DNA of 64,000 bases, taken from assembly GCA_022414725.1 (NCBI GenBank), contig CM039464.1, positions 5,692,333-5,756,332 on the forward strand. Direction: 5' to 3'. Below are positions 31,684-39,541 of this stretch, in pieces. Under the pieces are notes generated by a model. It was not told the DNA's origin and made no database searches. It was given only the letters and a program-made list of their open reading frames with translations. Source of the DNA: Microglena sp. YARC. Taxonomy: Eukaryota > Chlorophyta > Chlorophyceae > Chlamydomonadales > Chlamydomonadaceae. Every line of letters starts with the position of its first letter. The first letter of the stretch is position 1. Position numbers and translations under genes: made by a program.

Positions 31684-32184
31684 CTATTCATATTTATCAC
31701 AAGATAATCCATTAACTACCATCATCCATGGAGTAGTTTTTTTCTTACAACCCTGTTTATACATGGGAACAAAATGCTTTTGCATTATTTTTGACAAACC
31801 GAGCATATGGGCAAGTATCCATCCACGACGCAGGTTACCCGCTACTTTTTCAGGTTTACAACACGCATATATTCGTCGGTCTGTTTGGGTTTCTAACTCG
31901 TTTATCAAAACATCTGCATATCCACACTTTCTATACTTTTCACTCACATAAAGGTGACTGGCAATTGGAATGAAGAATTTGTGGTCTAGCCCTATAGTGC
32001 CTATTAGGTCACCGCTTTTATAATCAATCATCACCAACAATACGTCATTATCGGTCCTCATCCACGTCTTTTCCAAAAGATCAACAGTGTACAGTGTAGA
32101 GACACCCCACTCAGCGTTGAATACGGACGCTATTTTATATTTCATGTCTAAAGACACATCTTGTAACTTGAAAATGCTATTCAT
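31684..32184 (-). CDS. GNAT-family acetyltransferase
   Basis: The 166-residue protein has the GNAT core: LVMIDYKSGDLIGTIGL then PIASHLYVSEKYRKCGYADV (about 81-100), where RKCGYA fits the acetyl-CoA-binding R/QxxGxG/A loop, followed by LINELE. It would transfer an acetyl group from acetyl-CoA to an amine. The substrate is unknown. It ends with TAG 31684. Confidence 0.7.
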   Translation of the reverse strand: MNSIFKLQDVSLDMKYKIASVFNAEWGVSTLYTVDLLEKTWMRTDNDVLLVMIDYKSGDLIGTIGLDHKFFIPIASHLYVSEKYRKCGYADVLINELETQTDRRIYACCKPEKVAGNLRRGWILAHMLGLSKIMQKHFVPMYKQGCKKKTTPWMMVVNGLSCDKYE

Positions 32185-32229
32185 TTTCTAGTAATGGTAT
32201 ATATGTTTTTTATCATCGGGACATTTTGA

Positions 32230-32415
32230 CCCTCTTTAAACCATCAAATTCAGATCTATGATTCTCATAATAAATGATTTTTGATAAACCCAAAATACTT
32301 TTGGATTTTATGATTAGTGTAACTTCATAGCAATGCATTGATGGCTTACAGGAAATGAGACGCCGCAAATGCGCGGAACACATGTGGAACTGGGGTTTCT
32401 GCTCTTCAATTCTAG
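32230..32415 (+). pseudogene. Relics: satellite-like word and W-repeat start
   Basis: TGATTTTTGATAAACCCAAA and TAGCAATGCATTGATGGCTT (32276-32345) resemble part of the 183-bp satellite unit at 48.5-51 kb. Then AAATGCGCGGAACACATGTG GAACTGGGG encodes KCAEHMWNWG, the conserved N-terminal piece of W-repeat proteins. Only this fragment remains. Confidence 0.5.
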
Positions 32416-32425
32416 GTTTAAATAG

Positions 32426-33580
32426 TCACTCATAGTAAACAACATCACCGGTAGAAGGAACAGTATGGTCGTTGTCGAAACTATGTACCAAGGGTTTTAT
32501 GAGGTGAAAGGGGAACCAACCCTGACACTTGACGGGTATTCTGTAGTACGAACCCAATATCTCTTTGATGTGTTTGGTTGCCTCTACCAAATTATAATGA
32601 GGTATTTCAGGAAAAATGTGGTGGACAACATGAGTCCCTATGTTATGATGGAGCTCATTGAACACACCATAGTCTCTATCAACACTAGAAAGACTACCAC
32701 GCAAATAACTCCACTCAGAACCCCTGTACCAGGGTATCAAAGGCTCACCATCAACAGAACCATGGTGATGCAAGTATGATACACCGGATAACCAAGCACA
32801 AAATATCACATAAGGGGCGAAATACAGGTTCATAACAGCACACACACCCAACACAGTCATAGCATGATACAATACACACAAGAACATAAATATACACACA
32901 TTAGAGATCATTACCAATCTCTTGTCGGTAAAAGCAAAGAACTTACTACGAGGGTCAAAGTGAGATACAGGGAACCATAAATATATGGGAAATGATAAAA
33001 GGGAAAAAGGGAGCTTTGTACGGAAAACAGTGCCAATGGTGTTCAATAAACCACTACAACCCCTAGGCAAGGGCTTCCAAGATTCATCCTTTTCAGGATG
33101 GGCGTGGAATGTATGGTGGATTCTATGACTAGCACGAAAGCCATGGAAAGGAACCAATAAAAAACTATCAGATATCAGACCAACTACGTCATTAACACAT
33201 TGGTTGTTGGAGAAGCTATGATGCACGCAGTCATGGCCTATGTTAAACAATGCCCAAAAGAAAGAACCTTGTAGAAACCAGTATACAGGCCATATGTACC
33301 AACAATCAAAATATAAGGCAATACATGACGAAGTTGTAATAGATACAACGTCGCGTAAGAAATAACTCAATGATATTTGTGTATTCTTCTTACACAGATG
33401 GCGGGGTATTCGTTGTCTCAAATCAGACAACGTGAAACAGGGTTTGTCAGAAGATAACTCATATACACCAGCATCATGCAAGGATGACAAACTCCGCTTC
33501 AAAGACACCAGTTTATTCAGCTTCAAATTGATCAAAACAGGATGTACCTTTTTCATTAGCATTATGATTGTCTGACACAT
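32426..33580 (-). CDS. Fatty-acid desaturase (membrane, delta-12/omega-3 type)
   Basis: Three histidine boxes of membrane fatty-acyl desaturases are present: HDCVHH (about 116-121), HRIHH (152-156) and HVVHH (317-321, within HHNIGTHVVHH). Hydrophobic segments lie between them. The order fits FAD2/omega-3-like enzymes, which put double bonds into phospholipid acyl chains using a di-iron centre. I moved the start to ATG 33580 because the upstream codons cover the TTTAAGCCCCTC promoter-like motif; ATG 33562 is also possible. Length (about 384) is normal. Likely acquired from a eukaryote and active in host membranes. Confidence 0.85.
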   Translation of the reverse strand: MCQTIIMLMKKVHPVLINLKLNKLVSLKRSLSSLHDAGVYELSSDKPCFTLSDLRQRIPRHLCKKNTQISLSYFLRDVVSITTSSCIALYFDCWYIWPVYWFLQGSFFWALFNIGHDCVHHSFSNNQCVNDVVGLISDSFLLVPFHGFRASHRIHHTFHAHPEKDESWKPLPRGCSGLLNTIGTVFRTKLPFSLLSFPIYLWFPVSHFDPRSKFFAFTDKRLVMISNVCIFMFLCVLYHAMTVLGVCAVMNLYFAPYVIFCAWLSGVSYLHHHGSVDGEPLIPWYRGSEWSYLRGSLSSVDRDYGVFNELHHNIGTHVVHHIFPEIPHYNLVEATKHIKEILGSYYRIPVKCQGWFPFHLIKPLVHSFDNDHTVPSTGDVVYYE

Positions 33581-33604
33581 AATTTCTTTAAATACAAACG
33601 ATGA

Positions 33605-33615
33605 GGGGCTTAAGG
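33605..33615 (-). promoter_or_regulatory. CCTTAAGCCCC motif before desaturase
   Basis: The motif lies about 25-35 bases before ATG 33580, followed by ATTTAAAG. See the motif at 10028. Confidence 0.35.
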
Positions 33616-33718
33616 AAAACATATACCATTACTACAGCACAACAAACCAATAGATATACATATGCATATCTATCATCAGCACTTTTATAATTCAGCCTAC
33701 GCGTGGTTATATCCATAC

Positions 33719-33743
33719 AAAAAAGAAGTGTGTCTTCTTTTTT
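33719..33743 (-). terminator. A/T hairpin after microgene
   Basis: AAAAAAGAAGtgtgtCTTCTTTTTT is a perfect 10-bp hairpin, 14 bases after the stop at 33757. Confidence 0.6.
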
Positions 33744-33756
33744 CTTTTTTAGTTTC

Positions 33757-33840
33757 TTAGTTTTTTAGTTTTGCTTTTCCTTCATCAGCTTGAGGGGTGC
33801 CGAGCATCGCCCTAAGCTCCGATACGGTCTTTGTGTCCAT
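33757..33840 (-). CDS. Microgene, 27 aa, paralogue of next gene
   Basis: The frame MDTKTVSELRAMLGTPQADE ends in KLKN. Its first 13 codons match the start of the 33970-34215 protein (MDTKTGSELRAM). Upstream both share the element TTATACCGTTTT read in plus orientation, and this one has its own gene-end hairpin. It is either a functional small peptide or a deleted copy that kept its control signals. Confidence 0.45.
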   Translation of the reverse strand: MDTKTVSELRAMLGTPQADEGKAKLKN

Positions 33841-33969
33841 CCTGTATACAACTGTTCAAGATATATTGATGTGCGATGCGTCATGTAATATATGATTGTC
33901 ACCGCATTATACCGTTTTTTGGATGTTTCATTTTACTGTTCCGCCGACTGTAGCTTAAATTCAACGGTT

Positions 33970-34215
33970 TTACAAAAACGGCATACCAAAACGAGCTTGA
34001 ACTGCGCATGAAAAGAGAGTGCGAGCAACAATTGCCGATACGTACGTCGGATGTTCAGGCTGAGGAGGCACAGCAGCAGATGCCTCGGCTGCCTCGGCTG
34101 CCTCGGCTGCCTCGGTTACCTCAACCCGGCGGCAGAGTTCGAAGAACACGTCATCAGCTTCGATAGCATCAACGAGCATCATCGCCCTAAGCTCCGATCC
34201 GGTCTTTGTGTCCAT
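33970..34215 (-). CDS. Small Ala/Glu-rich protein, 81 aa
   Basis: MDTKTGSELRAMMLVDAIEA is followed by an EAAEAAEAAEA tract coded by GCCTCGGCT repeats, then SAIVARTLFSCAVQARFG. G+C content is higher than around it. The repeats CTGCCTCGG (plus strand, about 34080-34120) expand by slippage. No function assigned. Confidence 0.55.
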   Translation of the reverse strand: MDTKTGSELRAMMLVDAIEADDVFFELCRRVEVTEAAEAAEAAEASAAVPPQPEHPTYVSAIVARTLFSCAVQARFGMPFL

Positions 34216-34488
34216 CCTGTATACTTCTATTTAAGCTATATATATTACCGCCTTATACCGTTTTACCGAATGAAGTTCTCAAATAAAGTGGGACACACCT
34301 TATAATCACCCAGACTGCATATCGTTGCTTTTGGGCAACTTTGGGGGGTGCAGAAGGTTGAAGAGGTTCTCGAAGATCCGAGTAGCCTCTTTGGTACAAG
34401 CCAAGCTCACCTCTCTCTACATTCGTCTGTTGTTCAATAAATCGTCAGTGAAATCTACAAGTTATCTTTCAAACGTCTGATGTGCTGG
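34216..34488. other. Intergenic
   Basis: No gene recognised in about 270 bases, apart from a plus-strand frame at 34051-34305 that is a shadow of the previous gene. Confidence 0.4.
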
Positions 34489-34680
34489 TTACCTTTCTAG
34501 ACCAGGCTTGGTCTCCATACCAGGCACCGCGGTAGTTACACATGGTTCATATTTGCCGCAGCAACCTCCGCATCCCATGCAGCACGGAATACAACAGAGA
34601 GCATCAAACGACAGCAGTGTACAAGCAGTGACAGTGTTAGAGCAAGTAATCAAATCTTCTTCTTTCACAGGCTTAGCAAC
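34489..34680 (-). pseudogene. 5'-truncated Cys-rich protein, paralogue of 44246-44662
   Basis: The open minus frame of about 63 codons has VTACTLLSFDALCCIPCCMG then CGGCCGKYEPC and ends KPGLER. It matches residues 8-60 of the Cys-rich protein at 44246. No start codon is left: two TAA stand at the 5' side, directly against an IS607 right-end remnant (34681-34730). Confidence 0.65.
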
Positions 34681-34730
34681 TTATTAGAGAAATATAATGG
34701 AATAAGAGGGTTGAACAGGGTTTTTCAGGC
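34681..34730 (+). mobile_element. Remnant of IS607/Fanzor right end
   Basis: TTATTAGAGAAATATAATGG then AATAAGAGGG and CAGGGTTTTTCAG match the outer right end of the element at 37293, with one short insertion. It borders the truncated Cys-rich gene. Confidence 0.6.
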
Positions 34731-34824
34731 GGATTTGAAAGTAAAAATCATAAAAAAGAATAATAATAGTGATGAGACTACCGGATTTATTTACAGCGGA
34801 GAGTTATGATGTCCAATTTTGAAT

Positions 34825-35244
34825 TTAAATTCCAAAGCATTGTTTAGAAATTCTTGTATACACCGGTCCATCAGTTTTTATTTTTCGTCCAGTTGTAGGA
34901 TTTGTATTCCTATCCAAAAGCCATTGCCTACACATATCTTTTTCGCTATTTACTTGCTTGTTTTTATCCTTGCTTTTATCCTTGCTTTTAATAGGGTCCT
35001 TGAAAGAAATGCACATTTTTGCGTATTTATTGTAAACTCCCTTATCTTTTTGGATAGTGCGCCCTGTTTCAGGATTAATAGTCTTGTTCTCAAGCCATGT
35101 ATCGCATAATCGTCTTTCTGCTGAATAACTATTGACTGGGGCCAGTGTTTTTGCTTTTGGGCTAGTAGTTTTTGCCTTGGGTTTAGAATCTGTTTTGACC
35201 TTGGGTTTATTATTTGTGTCTTTTTTTTTCTTATTTTGCGCCAT
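34825..35244 (-). CDS. Protein with two two-cysteine adaptor domains
   Basis: A Lys-rich leader (PKVKTDSKPKAKTTSPKAKT) precedes two copies of the 2-cysteine adaptor domain: CDTWLENKTINPETGRTI...C and CRQWLLDRNTNPTTGRKI...C, each with a GxxY segment before its last Cys. These small domains occur in poxviruses and other NCLDVs and are thought to mediate contacts in larger proteins. I use ATG 35244 (MAQNKKKKD), because earlier in-frame codons lie in A/T-rich promoter-like sequence. Confidence 0.75.
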   Translation of the reverse strand: MAQNKKKKDTNNKPKVKTDSKPKAKTTSPKAKTLAPVNSYSAERRLCDTWLENKTINPETGRTIQKDKGVYNKYAKMCISFKDPIKSKDKSKDKNKQVNSEKDMCRQWLLDRNTNPTTGRKIKTDGPVYTRISKQCFGI

Positions 35245-35307
35245 ATATATTATAATTATATAATATATATGGCATAGATTAAAAGCCAATCAAATCATAA
35301 TAAAGAC

Positions 35308-35437
35308 GAGGATGGTGTGTGTATTTTCAAATCACGTAGTCTCCGTAAATGTATGCTTTTATACACTTTTGAAGTAAAATATGTTTTTTTAGGTGTCTTA
35401 TTGTTTTTGCAAGGGCGTGTGTTCGTTCGACGTTTTT
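35308..35437. repeat. Dispersed 128-bp repeat, copy 1
   Basis: The stretch TGTGTGTATTTTCAAATCAC through GTGTGTTCGTTCG is about 96 percent identical to 44792-44919. A minus frame through both (KTPKKxYFTSKVYKSIHLRR) is open, but the few differences do not clearly favour coding. Confidence 0.8.
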
Positions 35438-35542
35438 CAACGTTTTTAAGTGTAAAACTATAGGGTATTTGGCGTAACAAAATGGTGAGGCAAAAAACCA
35501 TGCGGAACTGTATTCAAGCTAAAGAGGGAATTACAGGGATTT

Positions 35543-35848
35543 TCATAGATTTGAATTTATGATGTTATTTGCTTTGTCTATGAAACTGTTACAATAACCA
35601 CCTAGATCGCTTTTAACTTCCGGGCTATGTATCAATGATTTGATTTGAATGATATTCATACTATTGATTACATCACAATCAACATTAAAGGCAACTTTGC
35701 CTCTATTGCGGGACAATGGTTCATCGTTAATATCTGCTTGTGTAGATTTAATGGCCGATATAATATCTGCACGAATCCTACCAAGTTTGCTACCCATTGT
35801 ATAATTGTAAGTTAATAATACTTGTATATTACTCTTTGGGGTTTCCAT
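35543..35848 (-). CDS. Hypothetical protein, 101 aa
   Basis: An intact small protein, METPKSNIQVLLTYNYTMG then helical RIRADIISAIKSTQADIN, ending NNIINSNL. No family recognised. It lies in a run of three minus-strand genes with short gaps. Confidence 0.5.
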   Translation of the reverse strand: METPKSNIQVLLTYNYTMGSKLGRIRADIISAIKSTQADINDEPLSRNRGKVAFNVDCDVINSMNIIQIKSLIHSPEVKSDLGGYCNSFIDKANNIINSNL

Positions 35849-35863
35849 TTTTTTGCATTGTTT

Positions 35864-36136
35864 TTAAAGCGGTGGGAATACAAACACAGGACCGTCTATG
35901 CTGTTATGTTCAGATATGGTGTGTTTTCTCAATATCGCTGCAAAATCCTTGTACTTGAAAATGTACTTGAAAGTGTGCGGTTCACCAATTGACGGTGGAA
36001 ACTTCAAAAACGACATGTATAGCTCTATGACATTAATGGAGCAACCCTGTATACACTTGGATGCCTTTAATTGGGTAATAAATTGTTCGGCTTCTTCATT
36101 ACAAAAATAACAAGACTTAGAGACAACACTCAACAC
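35864..36136 (-). CDS. Stand-alone C-terminal module of T5orf172 proteins
   Basis: After CYFCNEEAEQFITQLKASKC the 90-residue protein runs IELYMSFLKFPPSIGE, FAAILRKHTISEHNSI and DGPVFVFPPL. This matches the C-terminal part of the broken T5orf172 gene (EFYETMMETINLP, TTVLKKYNIGESDTVC, GPVLIFPDE). No GIY-YIG-like half is present upstream. It may be a real one-domain gene or the tail of a lost one. Confidence 0.55.
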   Translation of the reverse strand: MLSVVSKSCYFCNEEAEQFITQLKASKCIQGCSINVIELYMSFLKFPPSIGEPHTFKYIFKYKDFAAILRKHTISEHNSIDGPVFVFPPL

Positions 36137-36245
36137 TCATTCATCCACTTGTTAGAATGTTTTGCATAGCGGCAATTAATGTAATTAGTGAATGGGCAGT
36201 TACCAAGTCTTCAAACAAAACTGTGAAACAATCTCCAACTGAATG

Positions 36246-36605
36246 TTATCCAAGGGATATCCCAACTGTAAAATCCGATTTTGAAAACTTCGATTCTGAC
36301 TCTTTTAAATGAAACACTATACTCCGACAGTTTCTGCCAATAATAACGCCTTTTTTTTTTCTTTTTTTTGCATGGTATAGTCTTGCGCGTTCATTTCGTT
36401 TTTCGCGAAATTCAGGATCATTTTGGTACCTGTTCCTGGTATATGCTTGTTGCCTCTCACGATATGCCTCATCTGTTTGATACCGTTTTACAGTTGCAAG
36501 TCTGGCGAGATTATTTACATAAGCACGATATTCAGGGTCTTCTTTCATTTTCGTCTTGTGGATTTCACTAGAATAAGTGTGAACTTTGATGCAAGATTCG
36601 CTCAT
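36246..36605 (-). CDS. Arg/Tyr-rich basic protein, 119 aa
   Basis: The protein has three or so imperfect repeats of the type YRERQQAYTRNRYQNDPEFR, then ARLYHAKKRKKKG. Such Arg/Tyr repeats are common in NCLDV and phage DNA-binding proteins of unknown role. The C-terminal 30 residues follow an A/T homopolymer tract near 36350-36370, where an indel could have changed the frame. A 35-bp inverted repeat flanks the region. Confidence 0.5.
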   Translation of the reverse strand: MSESCIKVHTYSSEIHKTKMKEDPEYRAYVNNLARLATVKRYQTDEAYRERQQAYTRNRYQNDPEFREKRNERARLYHAKKRKKKGVIIGRNCRSIVFHLKESESKFSKSDFTVGISLG

Positions 36606-36753
36606 CTTATTATTTACTTGTAGTATATAATATGCTCAAGATTCTTAAGTACGATTCAATTTTATTTTTAATTCACTTACACAGAATCTGCCTTCAACAT
36701 AGCCTTCCGTTCCTTCGATTTTGAAAACTATATCGGATTTTACAGTTGGGACC
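36255..36753. repeat. Inverted repeat flanking the basic-protein gene
   Basis: CCCAACTGTAAAATCCGATT at about 36257-36276 and its reverse complement near 36734-36752 form the arms, with GAAAACTTCGATT/CGATTTTGAAAACT following inside. The arms are about 35 bp and about 440 bp apart. They could be ends of a small inserted unit. Confidence 0.5.
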
Positions 36754-36873
36754 TAAGATCAGTCTACTATCGAGTATGACCAAGAAAGGAAAACATTTTG
36801 GAATAAATGAATACGGAGACATTTTACAAAAGCTATATAAAAAGAAAAACACATAAACCAATGAATACGTTCG

Positions 36874-37158
36874 ATGGGGTGTGCCACGTCTTCCTACAAT
36901 GAAAACACTGATCACTACACCGACATCAGCAACTCTTTATTTTCTTTATATTGTGAGAAAGGTCCATCCAAATTTGTTAGCTACGAGATTATAAAAATTG
37001 CATACCTGCAACACTTGTATTCACATGGCATATCGCTTTCTGACCAAGAATTAAGTCGGATATTCATTAAAATTCTACAAGAGCAAGGAGGTGCACTATA
37101 TGGATATGGAGGAATAGTTGTTGTTGGAATACATCTACACTCATGGGTTAAACGATAG
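36874..37158 (+). CDS. Small MG-start protein, paralogue of 7086-7421
   Basis: The 94-residue protein begins MGCATSSYNE, a strong myristoylation plus palmitoylation type start. The middle (NSLFSLYCEKGPSKFVSYEI, LYSHGISLSDQELSRIFIKI) and the end (GGIVVVGIHLHSW) parallel the protein at 7086-7421. It ends next to a truncated gene and the IS607 element. Confidence 0.6.
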   Translation: MGCATSSYNENTDHYTDISNSLFSLYCEKGPSKFVSYEIIKIAYLQHLYSHGISLSDQELSRIFIKILQEQGGALYGYGGIVVVGIHLHSWVKR

Positions 37159-37292
37159 AACCATCGTGTTTCTGAAGTCAGGGTCACTCATAAGCACCGA
37201 CATCTTGTGTAACACACGATCTATAAAGTGCCTATCTTGAAGATCTTGCGCGACATCCATGAGTAGTCTACACCGCTGTTCATTATGGTAGC
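37141..37292 (-). pseudogene. 3' fragment of a gene cut by the IS607 element
   Basis: On the minus strand an open stretch of about 50 codons (NEQRCRLLMDVAQDLQDRHF, DRVLHKMSVLMSDPDFRN) ends at TGA 37141-37143. It has no start and begins at the right edge of the element. The other side of the element has a possible 5' partner at 39285-39530, but I cannot show that they were one gene. Confidence 0.5.
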
Positions 37293-37440
37293 CTGCTCTG
37301 AAAACCCTGTTATTCCGTTATATTCTCTAATAATTCTGAAGGGTCGTAGAATTATTATTAGGAAAACCGGTTCTGTGACCGCCCCAGGCGAAGACGGGTA
37401 ATGATAGGATTATGATAACAATCCTTTCATCAATATGTTT
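37293..37440 (-). ncRNA. Predicted guide (omega) RNA / right end
   Basis: Just after the tnpB stop the minus strand has a hairpin GGATTgttatcatAATCC, a G+C-rich part (CCCGTCTTCGCCTGGGG) and a perfect 9-bp hairpin AATAATTCT/AGAATTATT (37329-37356, 10-base loop). It ends CAGGGTTTTCAGAGCAGG. In TnpB and Fanzor systems the guide RNA scaffold lies at this place, with the guide starting beyond the right end. The part is strongly conserved in both 420-bp derivatives. Confidence 0.6.
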
Positions 37441-38675
37441 TTAGAAGCATTCGCGTCTCTCCCTGTAACTAAGTTACAAATAGGACATGTAAACGCTTTT
37501 TTATTTCCGACATCGTCATTCAATGTCCCACAACTAGAGCAAGTCTTTGTAGTATAACATTCATTCATAATCACGACTTTTTTTTGGAGTACAGAAGCTT
37601 TGTATTCCAATCTGTTCTTGAAGATGTAAAACTTCAAATCATTTAAATCTTGGTTTAATGTCTTATTCTTGTTTCCTTTGGTAATATCTTGGCTCTTAAT
37701 ATCACCGTAAAATACAATGTCATGATGATTCAATACATGATTAATAGTTTCCCAATGCAAACAATCTACAACATCTTTCTTCTTCTTCTCCATCTTGTTA
37801 TATTGCTTCTTACGAACTACTCTTCTTGTCATCATGTCACTTTTCTTCTTGTTAAGTTTCTTCAACAAGTCTATTCTATGTGTATAATCTCCAGTATTAT
37901 AACTGGATACTTTTCCATTGTCTAGGATAGAACATGAATACACAGTTGCAAAACTCCTAACTCCTGGATCTATACCACACATCGTGTAATCTTTTGATTC
38001 ATTTTTGACATTTTTTACTACAACATCGAGAATGTGGGCAAAATATTCACCCTTATATCTTACTATATCGACATTGTTTTCAATAGTTAGGTTCTTATGT
38101 TTCTTTGTATTTTTGTTACTTATTTTCAAGATGCAATCGTCTTTGAAAGTCCTAGGCAAAATCTTGAGAATTCCATTATTCAAGTTAGTAAACGCAGATT
38201 TATAAGCATCACAAACTGATTTAACTGCATTTGCACGAATCTTTTTAGGAGTGATTGTTTCAAACCCTTGTAAATTGTGATTTTCCTCATAAGCTATTTC
38301 TTTCATTTCATCTCTCATAGTACTATTCTTTGTATTGATTTCTTGTATAATTTTCTGTTTGTCTAATTTATCTACTGTGTTGTGCTTTAATGTATGTAAA
38401 TCTTCAATTTCTTTTGAAAGTTTTTTGTATGTTCCGCTATGCTTCTTGGTATTGGATGTGACAAGGAGATCTCTCAATGATGGGAAATGTGGTTTATGAC
38501 CATTCTCTACACATTCTATAGCTTTATTACTCACATATCTCGATGTATTAATGAATTCATCAAGTATTGTTTTTTGTTTCTTTGTGGGAAAAATCTTCAT
38601 TTGTATTGTTTTCAATGGTTTTATCCTTTCTTCCAGAATAGCTTCTTTTGCCCATTTGCCTGCAAGAGAAGACAT
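37410..38675 (-). CDS. tnpB: TnpB-like RNA-guided nuclease (Fanzor2 type)
   Basis: I start the gene at ATG 38675, inside the end of tnpA. The longer open frame up to 39227 is a shadow of tnpA. The 421-residue protein has an HTH-like/OrfB N-terminus (IQMKIFPTKKQKTILDEFIN), RuvC-I GIDPGVRSFA (Asp near 235), and RuvC-II VFYGDIKSQD, where TnpB normally has Glu and this one has Gly. The zinc finger is CSSCG...CPIC (about 380-398) and RuvC-III GRDANASKN (about 406). Loss of the canonical RuvC-II Glu with another Glu (here perhaps in MNECYTTKTC) is known for Fanzor proteins. It would cut DNA guided by the RNA from the right end. Confidence 0.85.
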   Translation of the reverse strand: MSSLAGKWAKEAILEERIKPLKTIQMKIFPTKKQKTILDEFINTSRYVSNKAIECVENGHKPHFPSLRDLLVTSNTKKHSGTYKKLSKEIEDLHTLKHNTVDKLDKQKIIQEINTKNSTMRDEMKEIAYEENHNLQGFETITPKKIRANAVKSVCDAYKSAFTNLNNGILKILPRTFKDDCILKISNKNTKKHKNLTIENNVDIVRYKGEYFAHILDVVVKNVKNESKDYTMCGIDPGVRSFATVYSCSILDNGKVSSYNTGDYTHRIDLLKKLNKKKSDMMTRRVVRKKQYNKMEKKKKDVVDCLHWETINHVLNHHDIVFYGDIKSQDITKGNKNKTLNQDLNDLKFYIFKNRLEYKASVLQKKVVIMNECYTTKTCSSCGTLNDDVGNKKAFTCPICNLVTGRDANASKNILMKGLLS

Positions 38676-39234
38676 GGATGATTGACAATAGATCTTCTGT
38701 GAGCTCTTGTTCACTAGTTTTCTCGTTTGAACTGTCAAGAATTGTGATTTGTCCTCCTGCTTTTGTGACCAATGATTCGATGAGCTCGAACCCCAATCGA
38801 CATAACCTGTCTCTATGGGCAATAACAATGTTTCCGATATTATTTTGTAAGCAGGCGTCCAGAATGGTTGCAAGACCTTTTCTCTTGAAATTGATTCCTG
38901 AACAAATATCTTGAACAAGTATATAGCTATCGTATTCTGGTCTTCTGAGGAATTCAATTTGTCTAGAAAGATCGTCCATTTGCTTTTTAGTGGATACTCT
39001 AGCATAGATGAAATTTTCTTTTTGAACAGCTTGCTCCTTTTGATCATGAAGATTATTATTACACATTTCTTGAATATTTTGCAGATTAATTCTTCTTTGT
39101 CCGGAAGGTGTTCTGTAGCAAAGAATTTTCGACGTGTCAGCCATTTTCCGAATCGTTTGGGAGTCGAGTCCTGTAAGGAGAGCAGCCTTTCCAACTGTAA
39201 TGTAAAATGTTTCTTGTTTCCCGACATTTGGCAT
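38560..39234 (-). CDS. tnpA: IS607-family serine recombinase
   Basis: The 224-residue protein has an N-terminal MerR-like helix-turn-helix (YITVGKAALLTGLDSQTIRK, then YRTPSGQRRINLQNI). The resolvase domain follows: FIYARVSTKKQ with catalytic Ser81, QDICSGINFKRKGL and AHRDRLCRLGFELI. It would cut and rejoin element ends without target duplication. Its last 38 codons overlap the tnpB start in another frame. A truncated copy with a nonsense codon lies at 63431-63790. Confidence 0.9.
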   Translation of the reverse strand: MPNVGKQETFYITVGKAALLTGLDSQTIRKMADTSKILCYRTPSGQRRINLQNIQEMCNNNLHDQKEQAVQKENFIYARVSTKKQMDDLSRQIEFLRRPEYDSYILVQDICSGINFKRKGLATILDACLQNNIGNIVIAHRDRLCRLGFELIESLVTKAGGQITILDSSNEKTSEQELTEDLLSIIHVFSCRQMGKRSYSGRKDKTIENNTNEDFSHKETKNNT

Positions 39235-39284
39235 TGTAAATGTACGTGTGTTACTGTTACATATTAATGTGGTTCTCTTTTATA

Positions 39285-39530
39285 TCATTTTTTTATTGGG
39301 TATATAAGAATTTCAGGACTAGTGCTGTACACATATTTACCGTTTAGTATTCTACAACAAACAGCTGCAACATCAGCTGAAGATCCATCACATTGTTCAA
39401 TTGCGGATATTGTTGCGTGTGATGCCATTGAAGATATAACTGATATTCCATGTTTTAAAATAAGTATTGTGTGTGAACTAAAACTCAGACTGCGAGGTAG
39501 AGGCGCAGGTCCGCAGGCATCTTTGCGCAT
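39285..39530 (-). pseudogene. Possible 5' gene fragment at the element's left junction
   Basis: The minus frame of 81 codons (SMASHATISAIEQCDGSSAD, VAAVCCRILNGKYVYSTSP) runs into the element junction and stops three bases inside. It may be the 5' part of an interrupted gene. Support is weak because no relative is recognised. Confidence 0.3.
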
Positions 39531-39541
39531 TGCCCCAGCGA

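Larger units (their letters stand above)
37293..39287 (-). mobile_element. IS607-like element with Fanzor-type TnpB, left end lost
   Basis: The element carries a serine recombinase gene and a TnpB/Fanzor2 gene in the usual overlapping order, and a complete right end. Beyond tnpA the sequence agrees with the fragment at 63431-63887 up to TTTTATATCATT (39287). It then diverges, so the outer left end (about 40 bp, ending GAGTAACTATTCAACCC in the other copy) is missing. The copy is probably not mobile by itself, although both proteins are intact. Confidence 0.85.

Noticed and set aside
38676..39227. N-terminal extension of the TnpB frame to 605 residues
   Set aside because: It is the shifted frame of tnpA; TnpB homology begins near 38675 and the shortened length is normal for the family.
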